Shown: positions 35,860-47,215 of the stretch, in pieces | Numbering within the stretch: the stretch's first letter is position 1 | Layout: each line of letters begins with the position of its first letter | Assembly (NCBI RefSeq): GCF_000315625.1 | Contig: NW_005434630.1 | Coordinates: 6,559 to 70,558, forward strand | Direction of reading: 5' to 3' | Length of the DNA: 64,000 nucleotides | From: Guillardia theta CCMP2712 | Lineage: Eukaryota; Cryptophyceae; Pyrenomonadales; Geminigeraceae | The notes under the pieces: generated by a model | What the model was told of the DNA's origin: nothing | Seen by the model: only the letters and a program-made list of their open reading frames with translations | Database searches by the model: none | Program-made: the position numbers and the translations under genes

Positions 35860-36903
35860 ACGAATGGAGCGAGGAGAGGAGACCGGAGAAGCTCTTCAGT
35901 TGTCGGTCTGCTCCTGACGTCCTTCTGCAGGCACTAAAAGTCCTTGAGCCAAACGACAATCTCAGCAGGCACAGAGCTTACATCGTCCACAATCCTCGTC
36001 ATCACCTGGGAGTAGGAAGAAGGAATCTACAAGGCATCACGTAGTAAGAAAGGATGAGTGAGAGCAGCGACAGCAAGACGGCAGACCGGAAGATATCGTC
36101 CTCGCACAATCTTGAGCACTAACGCCCCGTGGTTGGCAGCCTCGAACGGATGCTTGAAGGTGCAGAGCTCGTATAGAACACAGCCGAGGGACCAGACGTC
36201 AGACTTCTCGTTGTATGCTCGACCCTCACAGAGCTCGGGGGAAAGATAATAAGGAGTTCCAACCTGCATCGAAAAGCTCACGACGAAGTAGCATACTTGA
36301 TGAACGAGTGGACAAGGCAGGAGAATGTGAGGATGGAAGTGAACAAGGGAGAAGGGAACGCACCATCGTCATCGCCATGTCCATGGTGTTGTCGAGTATC
36401 TTCGCTACTCCAAGGTCGCCAAGCTGCGCAGTCGTCTCCTCAGGCAGCGGTGAACGGGAGGGCAGTGTTACCTTGACGTCGCCGGTCTTGGTCAGAAAGA
36501 TGTTCATGGTCTTGACATCTCGATGAAGAATCCTCTGTGAGTGAATGTGGAGGAGGCCGAGGGCTGTCTGTATGACATACTTCCAGACTTGTTTCTCCTG
36601 CAGCATCCTCGTCTGTCGTTTGATCATCTCGTACATAGTCCCTCCCTCTGCGATCTCCGTGACGATGTAGAGCGTCATGCCCTCCTGGAACGACGAGAGG
36701 TATCGGATTACATGCTCGTGCCTCAGCCTCGACAGCACTCGAACTTCATGGGCCGCCTCCTCCCTCATCTTCCTTGACATCCTCGACAGCTCCACAGCTT
36801 TGATCGCTACGACGCTCCCGTCCAACTTATTCCTTGCTCGATACACGCATCCTTGCGCTCCCTTGCCGAGCTCCTTGCCGAGCTCGAAGTCTCCTCGTCC
36901 CAT
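35860..36903 (-). CDS. NEK-like serine/threonine kinase, catalytic exons
   Basis: Exons 36903-36472, 36423-36364, 36263-36087, 36026-35982 and 35933 onward join in phase. The kinase domain starts near residue 6: glycine loop [13 protein letters not shown] lysine, the alpha-C helix, [12 protein letters not shown] catalytic loop, then LGDLGVAK where the usual DFG is [17 protein letters not shown] activation loop, [20 protein letters not shown] and RPTTEELL. The APE variant SPE and the [10 protein letters not shown] motif are NEK-type. NEK kinases commonly act at centrosomes and cilia, which fits the two Sfi1-like genes in the window, but linkage is no evidence of partnership. Confidence 0.85.
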
Positions 36904-37206
36904 CCTCGCCCTCTCCTATCCGCTCTCTCTATCCTCTTCTTCTCTCTGCTCCAGAGCCTATCCACCCTCGGGCATTGTCATTCCTCCAACCAACGCCCGA
37001 TCTGAAAAACCCGATCAGAGACAAACTTCACTCAATTGAAGGTCGGGAGATGCGGGGACGGGGATGGAGGCGAGGGAGGCAAGAGAGGCAAGAGAGGGAG
37101 GGAGGGAGGGAGGGAGGGGAGGGGATAGAAGAGCGAGGGAGGCAAGGGAGGCAAGGGAGGGAGGGATGGGATGGGATGGGATAGAAGAGCGAGAGAGTGA
37201 AGAACA
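36904..37206. promoter_or_regulatory. Divergent kinase/REV1 promoter region with (GGGA)n tract
   Basis: The 303 bp between the kinase and REV1-like start codons are pyrimidine-rich near the kinase and purine-rich near REV1, with GAGGGAGGGAGGGAGGGAGG at about 37095 and GGGATGGGATGG near 37165. Such a tract may form triplex or quadruplex DNA. A promoter role follows only from the head-to-head layout. Confidence 0.4.
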
Positions 37207-40200
37207 ATGAGCTTCAACACCATCGTCGCTTCTGAAGGAGAAGATGGCGACAACGACAAGCCGAACCGCTTCAAAGATGCTCGAGCTCCAAAGTCTTCCA
37301 TGGGTGACTTTGGCGAGTATTTTGCGGGTGAGCGAGGGAGGAGAGGGAGAGGCTGGTGGTAACTCAGCTTGTCGATGTCCTTGACAGATAAGATTCGGAA
37401 GCTACGAGAGACTGTGCAATCTGAACGAGCAAGTGAGACTACTGGCAGTGTCGCCATTTTCAGGTAGCATGTGCCAGGTCGCGCATGTTGCTGATCGACA
37501 GCAGTGGGGTTTGTGTGTGGGTCGACGGATACACGCAGCCGAGCAACCGAGAGATCAGAGAGATCATGTCGCCTCCTCTCGCTCCCTTCCCGCCATGTTC
37601 GGGCTGATCCCACAGCAGGGCGCAGCATGGCGGACGATACGAGCACTACTTTGACGCGACGGTCGTGACGCATGTGATCGCAGAGACACTTGCGGAAACA
37701 CACTTTCAAAGGTTGAAGGAAGAGAAGACAAGTGCCATGATCATGACGGGGCAAGCAGGTATCGCTCCATGAAGAGAAACATACAGGTGGTCCGCCCTGC
37801 TTGGATCTCAGCATGCGTAGGTGTAGGGTTGTGCATCTGCTCGCTGCTGATGTTCCTTGCTTGTCAGCTGAAAGCTGGAGAACTGCTGAGCTGCTCCGAG
37901 TTCTTGCTGGAGAGAACGTCGCTTGACATCGGGCAGGTCGCCATGTTCAAGGCTGGATCGCCGCACTCACCTGACAGCAGAGCTCAATCTCGTCGTTCTT
38001 GAGGGCAGGAGGAGGGAAGGCGAAGGTTGTCGATGCTCTCAGCTTGAAGCCTGTGGGCGCCTCGCGAGGAAACGATGACGAGAGCATCGGACAGACGCAG
38101 GGAAAGAGAGAGCGGCTCCCTCGCTTCAGAATGTCGCAGGTTTCTGCTTCCTTCCCTTTGCCTCGCTGAGAAACTGTAGGAATTCTGCGCTCAAGTTCCG
38201 ATAGACAATGAGAAAAGCTGCGAGAGGAAAGACTGGAGACGAGAAGATGGAGCAGAGAACTTTCATGCAAGCAGAGACAGTGACGAGCATGAGAAGAGAG
38301 ACAACCCGACTGAACGACGAGAGCAGAACAGGCACGGGCAACATGAGACAGAACGCAGCGAGCCAGCCAACGAGCTGATCTCGACTCACAATATGTATCA
38401 TGAATCGTTAGAGAGGCAGATGCCAGAGTCTGTCAAGGAGACACACGATGATGAAGCTGCGCGTGTCTCTGCCTTGCAACAAGAAGAGATCAGCGCTGAA
38501 GAGTTGGAATGCATCTTGCAGGTCGAGAAGTTGTTGAGCTCCGGTGGCGCCTCCTCCCTCGGTCAAGAGAGTGGGAGGAAGCACAAGAGACCGAAGATGC
38601 ATCGATGCGAGGAGACACCAACGATCTCGTGGGTGGGAGGCGAGGACAACCAGCGAATTGATGAAGACAGAAACACAAGCGGCAGCTCTTACTTTCAGAG
38701 GGTATGGCAGAGGAAGAAGCGGATGCTCGAGGTAGAGAGGTCGAGTGCTCATGGGCTATGCTGGGGCCAACGGAATGCTTCTTTCGAGGATGACGGAAAG
38801 GAGCGACTGACTGTCTTTGTGGGATGTCACGACCCTCTGCTTGCAAGCTCGTCAAGAGGTCAATTGCCCACAAGTGGCACCAATTCAATGAGTGACGGAA
38901 AAGAAGAGAAGGGAAATCTAGATGGTAAGGAGCAAGTACCCGGTTTACCTCCTGAACTTTCGACACTCTCACGCATGAGGCACATGCGGAGGAAGCTTCA
39001 GGACGAGCTCAAGCAACTCTCCCTCCTTCGCTTTGCTCTCACCTCTTGCCGACTTTGCTTGTCGTCCTTCATCATCACGGGCTCTTGTGCTGCTGTGCTT
39101 CATTTCTCTGCGCTTATTTCTGAACCGCCAGAGCAATCGGACGGCCTTAGGTTGGATGGACCCGAAGACTTAGAGTCCCACCTCGAGACGCGCCTGGCGA
39201 GTGGCCTGAGGGTGCCTTTCCACGCCGGCAGCGGCTCTGAATTGAGCGGAGCATTTGAGAGGTACAGGAGCAAGAGTTGTGAGGGAGATCAATCGGGCAT
39301 TGTGAAGATGTCAAGAGACGACGTGAGAAGAAGGATGAGCATGAGAGAAGAGACGAACGTTGATCGACAGGAGCAACGGGAGCACGAAGACAAGAGGGAT
39401 CACCAGCCATCACGTCAAGATCGGACAGCTCAGCAGCAAGCAAAGAAAGAACGAGAGGCGACATCATCCAGCCTTGTCGATCCTCCTCGCCTCTCACAGA
39501 TAGACCCTGATATCATGAAAGAGCTTCCTCTCGAGATCCGGGCTGAGCTGCTGTTACATCTCAAGGGGACGTCAAGGTCTTCTTTGCGGGTCTCGTTTCA
39601 CTTGCTGACTTGCCCTGTCAGGAGCTCAGCACAAGACAAGAAATCTGACCATAACAAGAAGTACACGAGTGCGAAGCTCGCCAATAAGGGGAAGAAGCAG
39701 ATGAAGGGGATGAACTTTCACTCCCACCCTCAACCACCATCATGTGAGCTTGTCATGCTATTGATCACTTCTCAAGCTATCCACATCTCAGTTCATAATG
39801 ACAAGCTCGACCAGTCTGTGCTCAAGGAGCTACAACGGAGCATGGGGGTAAGAGCATTGCCCAGAACCGTGACAAGCTCACGTTCGTGTTCTCTAGGCAG
39901 AATGGGTGAGGGAGAACGTCAAGGAGAACTACACGACGAGCTCGGGAACGAGGAAGCGAGCCAGGGAGGAGGGTCCAAGACGCGTCAAGGAGGAGCTGGA
40001 GAGGGAAAGGCAGCATGAGCATGAGCAGGAAACAGAGCATGAGAGCCCAGTCTTGCAACTTCCTTGCGGTGAGACGGCTAGGTTGAGGAAGGCGATCAGC
40101 GACTGGTTAGTCAAGATCGACGTAGGGACTTGTTTTCCCCTCTTTCCCGACTGACGCGACTCTGTCAACAGAACCCCAGGGATGTACATGCCAGACTGTT

Positions 40201-40477
40201 GACCACTCTTCTTCAGTGCGCTGACGCCTCCATCGATGACTAGATGACGCTGCTGCAGCTCCTTGATCGCTCGAGAACGACGCCTGGACGCTGCTTACGT
40301 CCTCATGCGCATGCTCACCCGCAAGCAGGAAGATTATCCGAAGTGGAGGAGGTTGTCTTGCTTGTGCTCCTTCCCCTCTTACGAGACTTTCAAAGAGTGT
40401 TGTCAGCTGTGATGCTGCAAGGACAAGCTCTGGTCGCTCGCCTTCACCGAGGAGTGCTGAAACTCGAAGATGTGTGA
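37207..40477 (+). CDS. REV1: REV1 homologue lacking the polymerase domain
   Basis: Fourteen exons read in phase: 37207-37327, 37388-37463, 37505-37567, 37619-37711, 37759-37816, 37868-37936, 37978-38139, 38180-39576, 39622-39743, 39792-39847, 39897-40109, 40172-40215, 40259-40351 and 40396-40477, about 882 aa. The BRCT domain is unmistakable: VAIFSGVCVWVDGYTQPS, AQHGGRYEHYFDATVVTHVI, VVRPAWISAC, LKAGELL. It is followed by QSSISSFL, a PIP-box-like motif. The long exon 8 is charged and disordered, then gives a ubiquitin-binding UBM-like LSQIDPDIMKELPLEIRAEL; a second, weaker UBM-like helix (LDQSVLKELQRSM) follows. The last exons give a REV1 C-terminal domain (ARLLTTLL, RRLDAAYVLMRML, KWRRVLSAVMLQGQALVARL). 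No Y-family motif occurs between BRCT and UBM, where the roughly 400-aa catalytic core belongs. In known REV1 the non-catalytic domains scaffold translesion polymerases. Confidence 0.85.
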
Positions 40478-40679
40478 AGTTTAGAGTCCGTTATCATCCC
40501 CTCTTTGGACTCAGAGATCCCTTGGGCAAACTAAGGCATGGAACCAGCAGCTCGAAACAGAGCCGGAGACCGTTGCAGGTAAAGTGACGTCCCTTAGTCT
40601 TTGGCCCTGATCATATTCAAGGTATCGATCCCCGATACAACTTCCGAGACGAAGTTTTACTCGCTGCCTGACCTGAGGG

Positions 40680-40800
40680 TATTTGAGTAAAGGTTTTGTA
40701 CGGAATCGCATACCCCTCCAACGACCCGAAACCGAGTATGGGAAAGGGGGTCCGAACCTTTGAAGGGGTAGCTAGACGAGGCGAGGCCGAATATGCCGAA
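40680..40800 (+). promoter_or_regulatory. YACCCC/GGGGTA elements upstream of the targeted protein gene
   Basis: GAGGGTATTTGAG, CATACCCCTCCAACG and AAGGGGTAGCTAG lie 100-225 bp before the ATG at 40901. Confidence 0.4.
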
Positions 40801-40900
40801 TGAGAGAGAAGAGGAGGAGAACAATGAGCGAGAGACGATAAGAAAATGGTGAAGATGGAAGGCATTCATCGTTAACAGCTGCTTGAAAAAGCTTCCCAGC

Positions 40901-43159
40901 ATGAGAGTTCTTCATCTTCCTACTTTGCAGATTTTCTTTGTGTTCCTGTCTGGGTTCAATGACCATACGAGTGTCTTGAGCCTAAACTATCACAAACTTC
41001 CAGCTTTTTTACCTCCCGTGTCTCCCAATTCAAGGATAAAGCGGCAGCATTTCAGCATTGTATGCTCCTCGCAAAAACAAGAATGGAGGATCAAGAGGTC
41101 AGAGCTTGAGGTGCAGTTGGAACAAAAGATAGAGGAGTCTTTCCGGGTAAGAAAAGCTTTAGAAAGCTTGAAGCTGAAACGTGAAGAAGAAGCCAAGGCA
41201 TTAGAATGGCAATTGTTTCTGCAAAAGGTGCAGCAGGACATCGATGAGCCTGAGGTCGCCCCTTGGGAAGTCGCAGATGATCTGCAAGAGGTTGTGCAGA
41301 GCTACTTGTATAACACGTCGCTCGAGGGTGTAGATCTGGGTTACATGAGTGTAGACCTGGGTGGAAACAAGACCGGGAAGAATATAGTGGGGAAGATGAA
41401 TGAGATGGATAGAACGGTCTTGAAATCGGTATTCGACTCAGTAATTGCGGACCAGAAGAAAACGCAGACAACAAAAAAGAAGGGTGTTATGTCCGAACTC
41501 TTTCAAGGGGGAGGTTTTGGCTTGAAAGGATCCATGAAATCGGACAAACTTAACGCGCAAGGCACGTGGAGCCTGAAACGCGATGCAGTGGAGTCCTGGG
41601 TCAGACAGGAGCAGATAGCCCTGAGGAGGAAGAATCCATCGTATGCCAAGAAGATGCTAGCTGAAAAACTGCAGAACCGAACCAAAAAGTCGATCCCATG
41701 GGAAGAGGTGAAAAGGAGAGTTGAAATGCTTCAGTATGCGATCTTGAAAGAATCGCAACCTCAACCAAGGAAGACATCGTACAATGCAACGACTGACGAC
41801 ACCCTCAGAATGCCAAGGCGGAATCTCAACGTCAATGATGAGCTTGCATTCAACACTCAAGCAAGCAAAAAGGGGAAAGATGAACGAAATACCTACCAGG
41901 ACATCTGGTTTGATCTCTTCGACCCAGATGAACAATTTGCAGAGTTGACTGCGACTTCCACTCGTTTTGGATTGCGATCTATGTCTGTCAAGAACAAGAT
42001 CAAGACAATGCAACATGCGAGTGAAGATATGATTCAACATGCAAACAAGTGGTTGAAAAAGGAAGACAAGCTTCCGTATGAGTCGGTGAAAGACTTCCGC
42101 AAGTATGTTGCCGAGGAGTTCAACAAGTACAAGAATGAGGAAGAAATTGACGGACTGGAAGATGGAGCGAAGCAACCGTCGAGATTGATAGAGTATATGC
42201 TAAACAATGTTGACACAGACAAGTTGGATGCAAGCTACTTCGGTCTTCTTCTCGTCCCTCAGAAAGAATTCATCGAGGGGACAATGAGGAGGTGTGGCTT
42301 CCTTGTCCTGTTGTTCTTGCTGCTGACTCTCTCCTCCCTCAAGGCAAGGGTACGACATGGAACAGATCTTTTTGAGTCCAACCGATATCGAGGAGGACAA
42401 CTACCGCTGGGCGGAGCTGGATTACGTAACTTGAGTTGCACTTGGGTACCTCTGTGATCAGATTGGCAGATTGCAGAGACAGATTGGCGGTTTACAAATC
42501 CTGACTTGTACGCAAGATATCAAAAGAAGAGAGATCTAGACAGTAAGTTTCCTGCAGCATATGTCATCGCTCACCCCACACTGCAGTTCAGACATTGGAA
42601 TTGATAAAGCGACTGGAACGAGATACTGAAATATTATCCCTTGAGGTTTTCCTGCTTGCTGTTGACTCCAAGCTCCAGAATATGAACACACTTGGTTCAG
42701 GCTGAAATTTCTGTGCAAGAGTTCCAGGCGATCATGCTTGATCTTGGGCAATGCCGGGTGCAAGACGACGTACCTCTCCTACATTCCTGCACGCGACTAT
42801 GGACCAACACTTGATGCAGGTGATCATCTTCGAGCCAGGAGATTGGACAAACTCGCGCGTCCTCGGGACATCAGATGACTTGGACGAGATCGTCGACGTC
42901 GGGTCTACTCTCATATTCGTCCTGCTCATGCTGTACCCCTTCATCCCGGTATCGGAGGCACTCCTCTTCGACCCAACCTGGTAAGCATGTCGAGATGGGG
43001 GGGAGGGGAGTGAACTTAGCATTTGACAGGGTGGAGGAGAACTTCAGGCTGGACAACTTCATGTCGTTTCTCTCCCTCCCCTACAACGTCGCCATCACCG
43101 TCTTTCAAGGCCTGCGCTTCGCCTTGGCGAACATGAACGTCGGCGACATCAACATTTAG
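40901..43159 (+). CDS. Plastid-type targeted protein of unknown function
   Basis: Seven exons join in phase: 40901-42291, 42344-42425, 42470-42542, 42587-42645, 42701-42757, 42820-42980 and 43030-43159, 650 aa. Without splicing the first exon would appear to end at a stop near 42457. The N-terminus (MRVLHLPTLQIFFVFLSG, then FNDHTSVLS and a basic stretch) has the two-part form of cryptophyte plastid leaders, with phenylalanine right after the likely signal cleavage site. The body is charged and helical, with EWRIKRSELEVQLEQKIEES, a TYQDIWFDLFDPDEQFAEL segment and NYRWAELDYIAETDWRFTNP. The C-terminus has one hydrophobic segment (STLIFVLLMLYPFIPVSEA). I do not recognise the family. Confidence 0.75.
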
Positions 43160-43467
43160 AAATTTTCTTTTCAAATTTCATTTGTTTCCTACCCTACAAC
43201 TCATTCTTTCACGGTCATATTTTAAAATTTGAATCAAATTTTTCCCGCGTGTCACCCGTTGCCAGAGGCGAGGTAGGATGTTGTGAAAGAAAATGGGGAG
43301 AGAGGGTAGCTAGAAGGAGCTCTATCACCCACACCATGGTGAACCACCTACAGCCACCAGAGAACAGTCTTCTGCGTTCCTTCATACAACTCTGATCTCT
43401 ACCCTCCCCTCTCACTGCACTCCCTCTCTTGCTCATTCCATGCCTAAGTGGTGAATTTCGCAGGTCA
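43160..43467. other. Intergenic, no gene
   Basis: An AT-rich 3' flank with TTTTAAAATTTGAATCAAATTTTT-like self-complementary sequence near 43218, then a pyrimidine-rich leader before the ATG at 43468. Nothing else is recognised. Confidence 0.4.
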
Positions 43468-44516
43468 ATGCAGCCTCGTATCACTACGATCTTTGACAAG
43501 TCTGCTGACCATGGCGCATCCGGATGTCATGCGAGCAACGGACTGAGAAAATCTCCAGAAGATTCCAGTGAAACAAGAAAACAAACGCGAGGATCCTCCT
43601 TGTTTGAAGAAATCTTGAATGCAGATTGGAGCGACAAGAAGAAGTTGAGGGAGGAGGTTCAGGAGAAACCCTCTGGTTATCAAACGAATGTGGAATCGAA
43701 TGTCAAGGCAGATCAGAAGCGTTTACAGCAAGAAGGGAACGAGCTGGAAGTAAAGGAGGTGCTCGATGATGAGAAAACGAAAGAAGAGAAATTCGAGGAT
43801 TTGGAGGCAGAGGATGCAAATGAACCGGATGTCAAACTGCAGTTAATACAGCAGTCTGATTCGCAAGTGAATGATGAAGAGAAGGGCGAGGGTGCAGACC
43901 AAATGTTGGTCTCGTCCCAACTGCTCACTCAAGAATACTCTCAGCCTACACAAGATCAGCTGGAGTTGACCCAAGATTCTGTTCAACCCACCCAAGAGTA
44001 TCAAGGAAACGTGTTCGAACCTCTCGTCCCCGCCTCTCAAGAGGACCTCAGGTCCAGCGAACTAGCAGAGGAGCCAACCGAGGCTGAAATGCGTCCAGGC
44101 AAGCGTAGAAGAATACGAGCAGCTCTGGATAGCAGCGATGAGGATGAAGATTCGGAATACGGGATAAAGAGGGAGGAGCAACAGGCAGAGGAACTTCCAG
44201 ACCTGAGCAACTGGAGAGTTCGCATGGAACTTCTGCTAAGAACATCGAGGATGGGCGAGCTTGCTGAGCTGTTGGGAAGAGGTGAGAGGATCCGACATTC
44301 CCTCCGGTGCTCACCAAACTTCGCTACAGACGTGGCTGCACGATATATCAAGGCGAGAAGAGATGCTTCCGCTCTTGCGATCGAGGTAAGCTGGCGGCCA
44401 ACTCGATTGGGCTGCTGAGATCATGACAGGACCTCGAGATGCCGACCTACGAGAAACTGCAGCGAATCCTCTTGATGCGAATGTGGGAGGGGCGAGACTT
44501 TAAGGTTGCAAGATGA
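43468..44516 (+). CDS. Acidic nuclear protein with PIP-like N-terminus and SQ/TQ cluster
   Basis: Two exons, 43468-44385 and 44430-44516, give 334 aa. It begins MQPRITTIFDK, a degenerate N-terminal PIP-box (Q-x2-I-x2-I-F). Residues about 130-190 carry four SQ and four TQ sites (for example SSQLLTQEYSQPTQDQ), which meets the usual definition of an SQ/TQ cluster, the ATM/ATR substrate signature. A basic PGKRRRIRAAL stretch next to an acidic SSDEDED patch looks like an NLS with CK2 sites. The C-terminal 100 residues are helical (WRVRMELLLRTSRMGELAEL). A role in replication stress or repair is an inference from these motifs; no known family was recognised. Confidence 0.75.
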
Positions 44517-45159
44517 AGATGAAGACTTTTATTCTTCCTCGAGTTTTGCAACACTTACCACCCATGTAGTACATGCCTGCAGATTCCCCTACTCACTCAG
44601 CTCATGAGCTGCTGTGCCGCCACTCACTGTCCTCGCCTGCAAAACATCGAATGTCAGCGACATGAGACCGGGATGTTAAGCCAGTAAGACGAGTGCTCCT
44701 TATCGCCACATGGCGCTTCTGCTTCAACACTCAATTCCTTGTCAACATCACGTTTCCTATCAACCGACCAGCATTGAGCTGCTCCCAAGTGGAGTCTGTA
44801 AAAATTGCACGCATACACAAGAGAACAAAACAATTAGGGCACATCTGGGCTCAGAGCCTTCACATGATAGGACACTTGAGTCTGCATATCAGCAGTGAGA
44901 GAAAGCAGATCAGCACACAAAATGTCACAAAGGGGCTTTGATAGAATTGCAAAGTCGAAGCAATGCGAGCAAATCCAATCATCATCTGCTCCTGGCGGGA
45001 GCCAAGGTGAGTCGCCAACAAGTTTCTGTCCACCAGCCCCTTACACTCAACGGCTAAAATGTTGGACGAACATTGACACGCATCGGAAAGACCGAAACCA
45101 GGTCTAATGTTTAGAGTTCGGACGTGTGCGTTGAGCGCAAACAAGCATGCGCGAGGTAC
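44517..45159. other. No supported gene
   Basis: Convergent 3' flanks of the SQ/TQ gene (plus) and RBM39 (minus). Only short open frames occur, without splice or domain support. The RBM39 frame ends at a TGA at 45160, so this stretch is probably 3' UTR on both sides. Confidence 0.45.
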
Positions 45160-47215
45160 TCACGGAATATTCGCTTCGAATGTTCCTTGCGCCAAATAGA
45201 TTGCGGAAATCTGCTTCCCAGCAAAGAAACGACCTTGCAAACCAGCTTGCGCCTGCCTCCAAAGTCACAAGCATCACTCGCTAATAAGCAGGTGTTATGC
45301 CTTCTGCGCGGTGTCAGTGGAATCAAAACGAACATAGACAAGTCCGTTCGGATGCTTGCGATCAGCGACAACTTGAATTACTCTACCTGGAAGAGATGTC
45401 AGGTTGTCAGATCTCGTCAAAGCACATCTTCACCGAATTTGGCCTCGCACTCTTCCTTCACATCATCTTGAATCTCAACGTGGAAATCTGGCTCAGTTTC
45501 TCTGCAGGAAATCATCACAAGATTTCCTCGATGGTCGCCACAACTCACTTGGCAGGATCGAACATATTCACCAACACCATGAACACCGAAGGCTGTGACT
45601 GTCCATTGGGGATCGCATCTGTGCATTATCTCTCACATAGGGATTTCACGAAAAGATTCAAACTCCTACTTGCAGGCTTGGATGGCTGTAGTGCACCACT
45701 CATGAGACTGTTAGGCACAGCGCTGGTAAGCTGTGCATCGCCACGGGCCAACTTTTGCATCAAAGAGTGTCGAGATTGGGCCGAAACGTGAACGCCCCCG
45801 ATCTCATTATCGTCAAGCATTTCTGTAGCAGGGCCACCTGACGATGACATCGATCCTGTGTAGCCAGATCCCGCACTCTGAATGATCCGCACATTAAGAG
45901 CCTTTCCGGCAAGATCAAAGCCATTCAGGTGAGCAACAGCTTTTTGGGCATCCTGCAGAGTTCTAAAAGGAATTAGAGTCCAACAGGTAAAGTTGATAGC
46001 ACTTACTTGAATTCCACCACGCCCTTTCCAGTGCTCCGTCCGTGCTCTTTGTTGATTCTCACACTCAAAACCTTTCCAAAAGGTGAAAACCTAGAGTTCT
46101 TTGTGTTAGAGGCTATTGTCTTGTATTCCCTGAGGCGGCTTACAGGGTTTGAAGATCATCCTCAGCAATGTCCATGTGCAAATTATCCACTTGAAGTTTT
46201 GCAGGAAGATCCAACTCTCCAGCAACCTGACATTGGGACATCACAGACTGCGATGCATCAAGAGCAAATCTTGATACCTGAGCAGCCAATCTGGCTGCTT
46301 GATTCTTCTCAGCTTGAGACGCTTGAACCACCACAGGAAAGCCACACAAAAGCTGTGTACAATAGATCGATCACCAATTCAACCAAGTGACCCAAACGAT
46401 AGCAACCTGGCCTGACTTCTGCACAGCTGCTACACATTGCTCCTGCTTCTCGAATTCGACATAGGCTATACCCTTCGATCGCCTCGTCTGTGTGTCCTTG
46501 ATGATTCTCACATCCACAACCTGAGATACGCAAGTTCAGCATCGTCCTTTCACCCACAACAGACCAAACCTTTCCGGCTTCAGAGAAGAATTGGAAGAGA
46601 TCTCGTTCATCGGCTTTGCGCGCTACCTACACGAAAATATGAGAACCTCTCATATGTGAAGAGGGAGAAGCCAATGCAAACACCTGCGCAACAAAAATAG
46701 TCCTCATGTCTCGATCGAACCCCTCATCATCTTTCGCAACTGACATAGAAATTTCAAAAGAATTCATATCAGGTCTTTCAATATCGTGTACTTTGTTCTG
46801 CAGGCAGACGATCAGGAATTTCTTTCTCGTAACGATATGTCTCATCATATCGCCTCTTTTCGCCGTCATGCCTCCTTCTGTCATCGTGCTTGTCTCTGTG
46901 CCTGTCGCGGTCCCTCCTGTCCCTTGACCTGCTTCTCGACCTCTTTTTGTCCCTCGATCTGCTCCGAGAGCGATCTCTCTTGCTTCTCTTCCGATCGCTG
47001 TCCCGGTCTCGGTCGCGATCCCTGTCCCTGTCCCGATCCCTGTCCCTGTCCCTGTCCCTGTCCCGATCTCTGTCGCCATCTCTGTCTCCTCCATCCTTTT
47101 CTTTCTTCTCAGTTGGCTCTGGAGCATAAGATGCTTCTTCTTCTTCTATTCCTCCTCCTCCTCCATCTCTCCCCAGCTTCTGGTCCATGTACGCCTCTGG
47201 GTCGAACTCCGCCAT
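45160..47215 (-). CDS. RBM39: RBM39/CAPER-type splicing factor
   Basis: Twelve in-phase exons: 47215-46834, 46790-46684, 46626-46570, 46520-46407, 46352-46278, 46226-46144, 46090-46007, 45962-45670, 45618-45549, 45501-45434, 45386-45301 and 45252-45160, giving 503 aa, close to the family's usual size. Domains in order: an RD/RS-rich region (RDRDRDRDRD, SRSRSRDKKRSRSRS), RRM1 (RTIFVAQVARKADERDLFQF, SKGIAYVEF, VVVQASQAEKN), RRM2 (AKLQVDNLHMDIAEDDLQTL, GKGVVEF, ALNVRIIQ) and a UHM-type C-terminal RRM (FMVLVNMFDPAKETEPDF, DDVKEECEAKFG, GRFFAGKQISAIYL). Known homologues bind U2AF65/SF3B1 ULMs in the spliceosome. The intron at 45300-45253 begins with GC; splicing it keeps the frame and restores the UHM helix. 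Confidence 0.92.

Noticed and set aside
42259-42457. Early stop of the targeted protein at 42457
   Set aside because: This read-through of the first intron is replaced by six further exons that join in phase to 43159.
44693-45144. Small ORFs between the SQ/TQ gene and RBM39
   Set aside because: No domain, start context or splice continuity; most likely 3' UTR.
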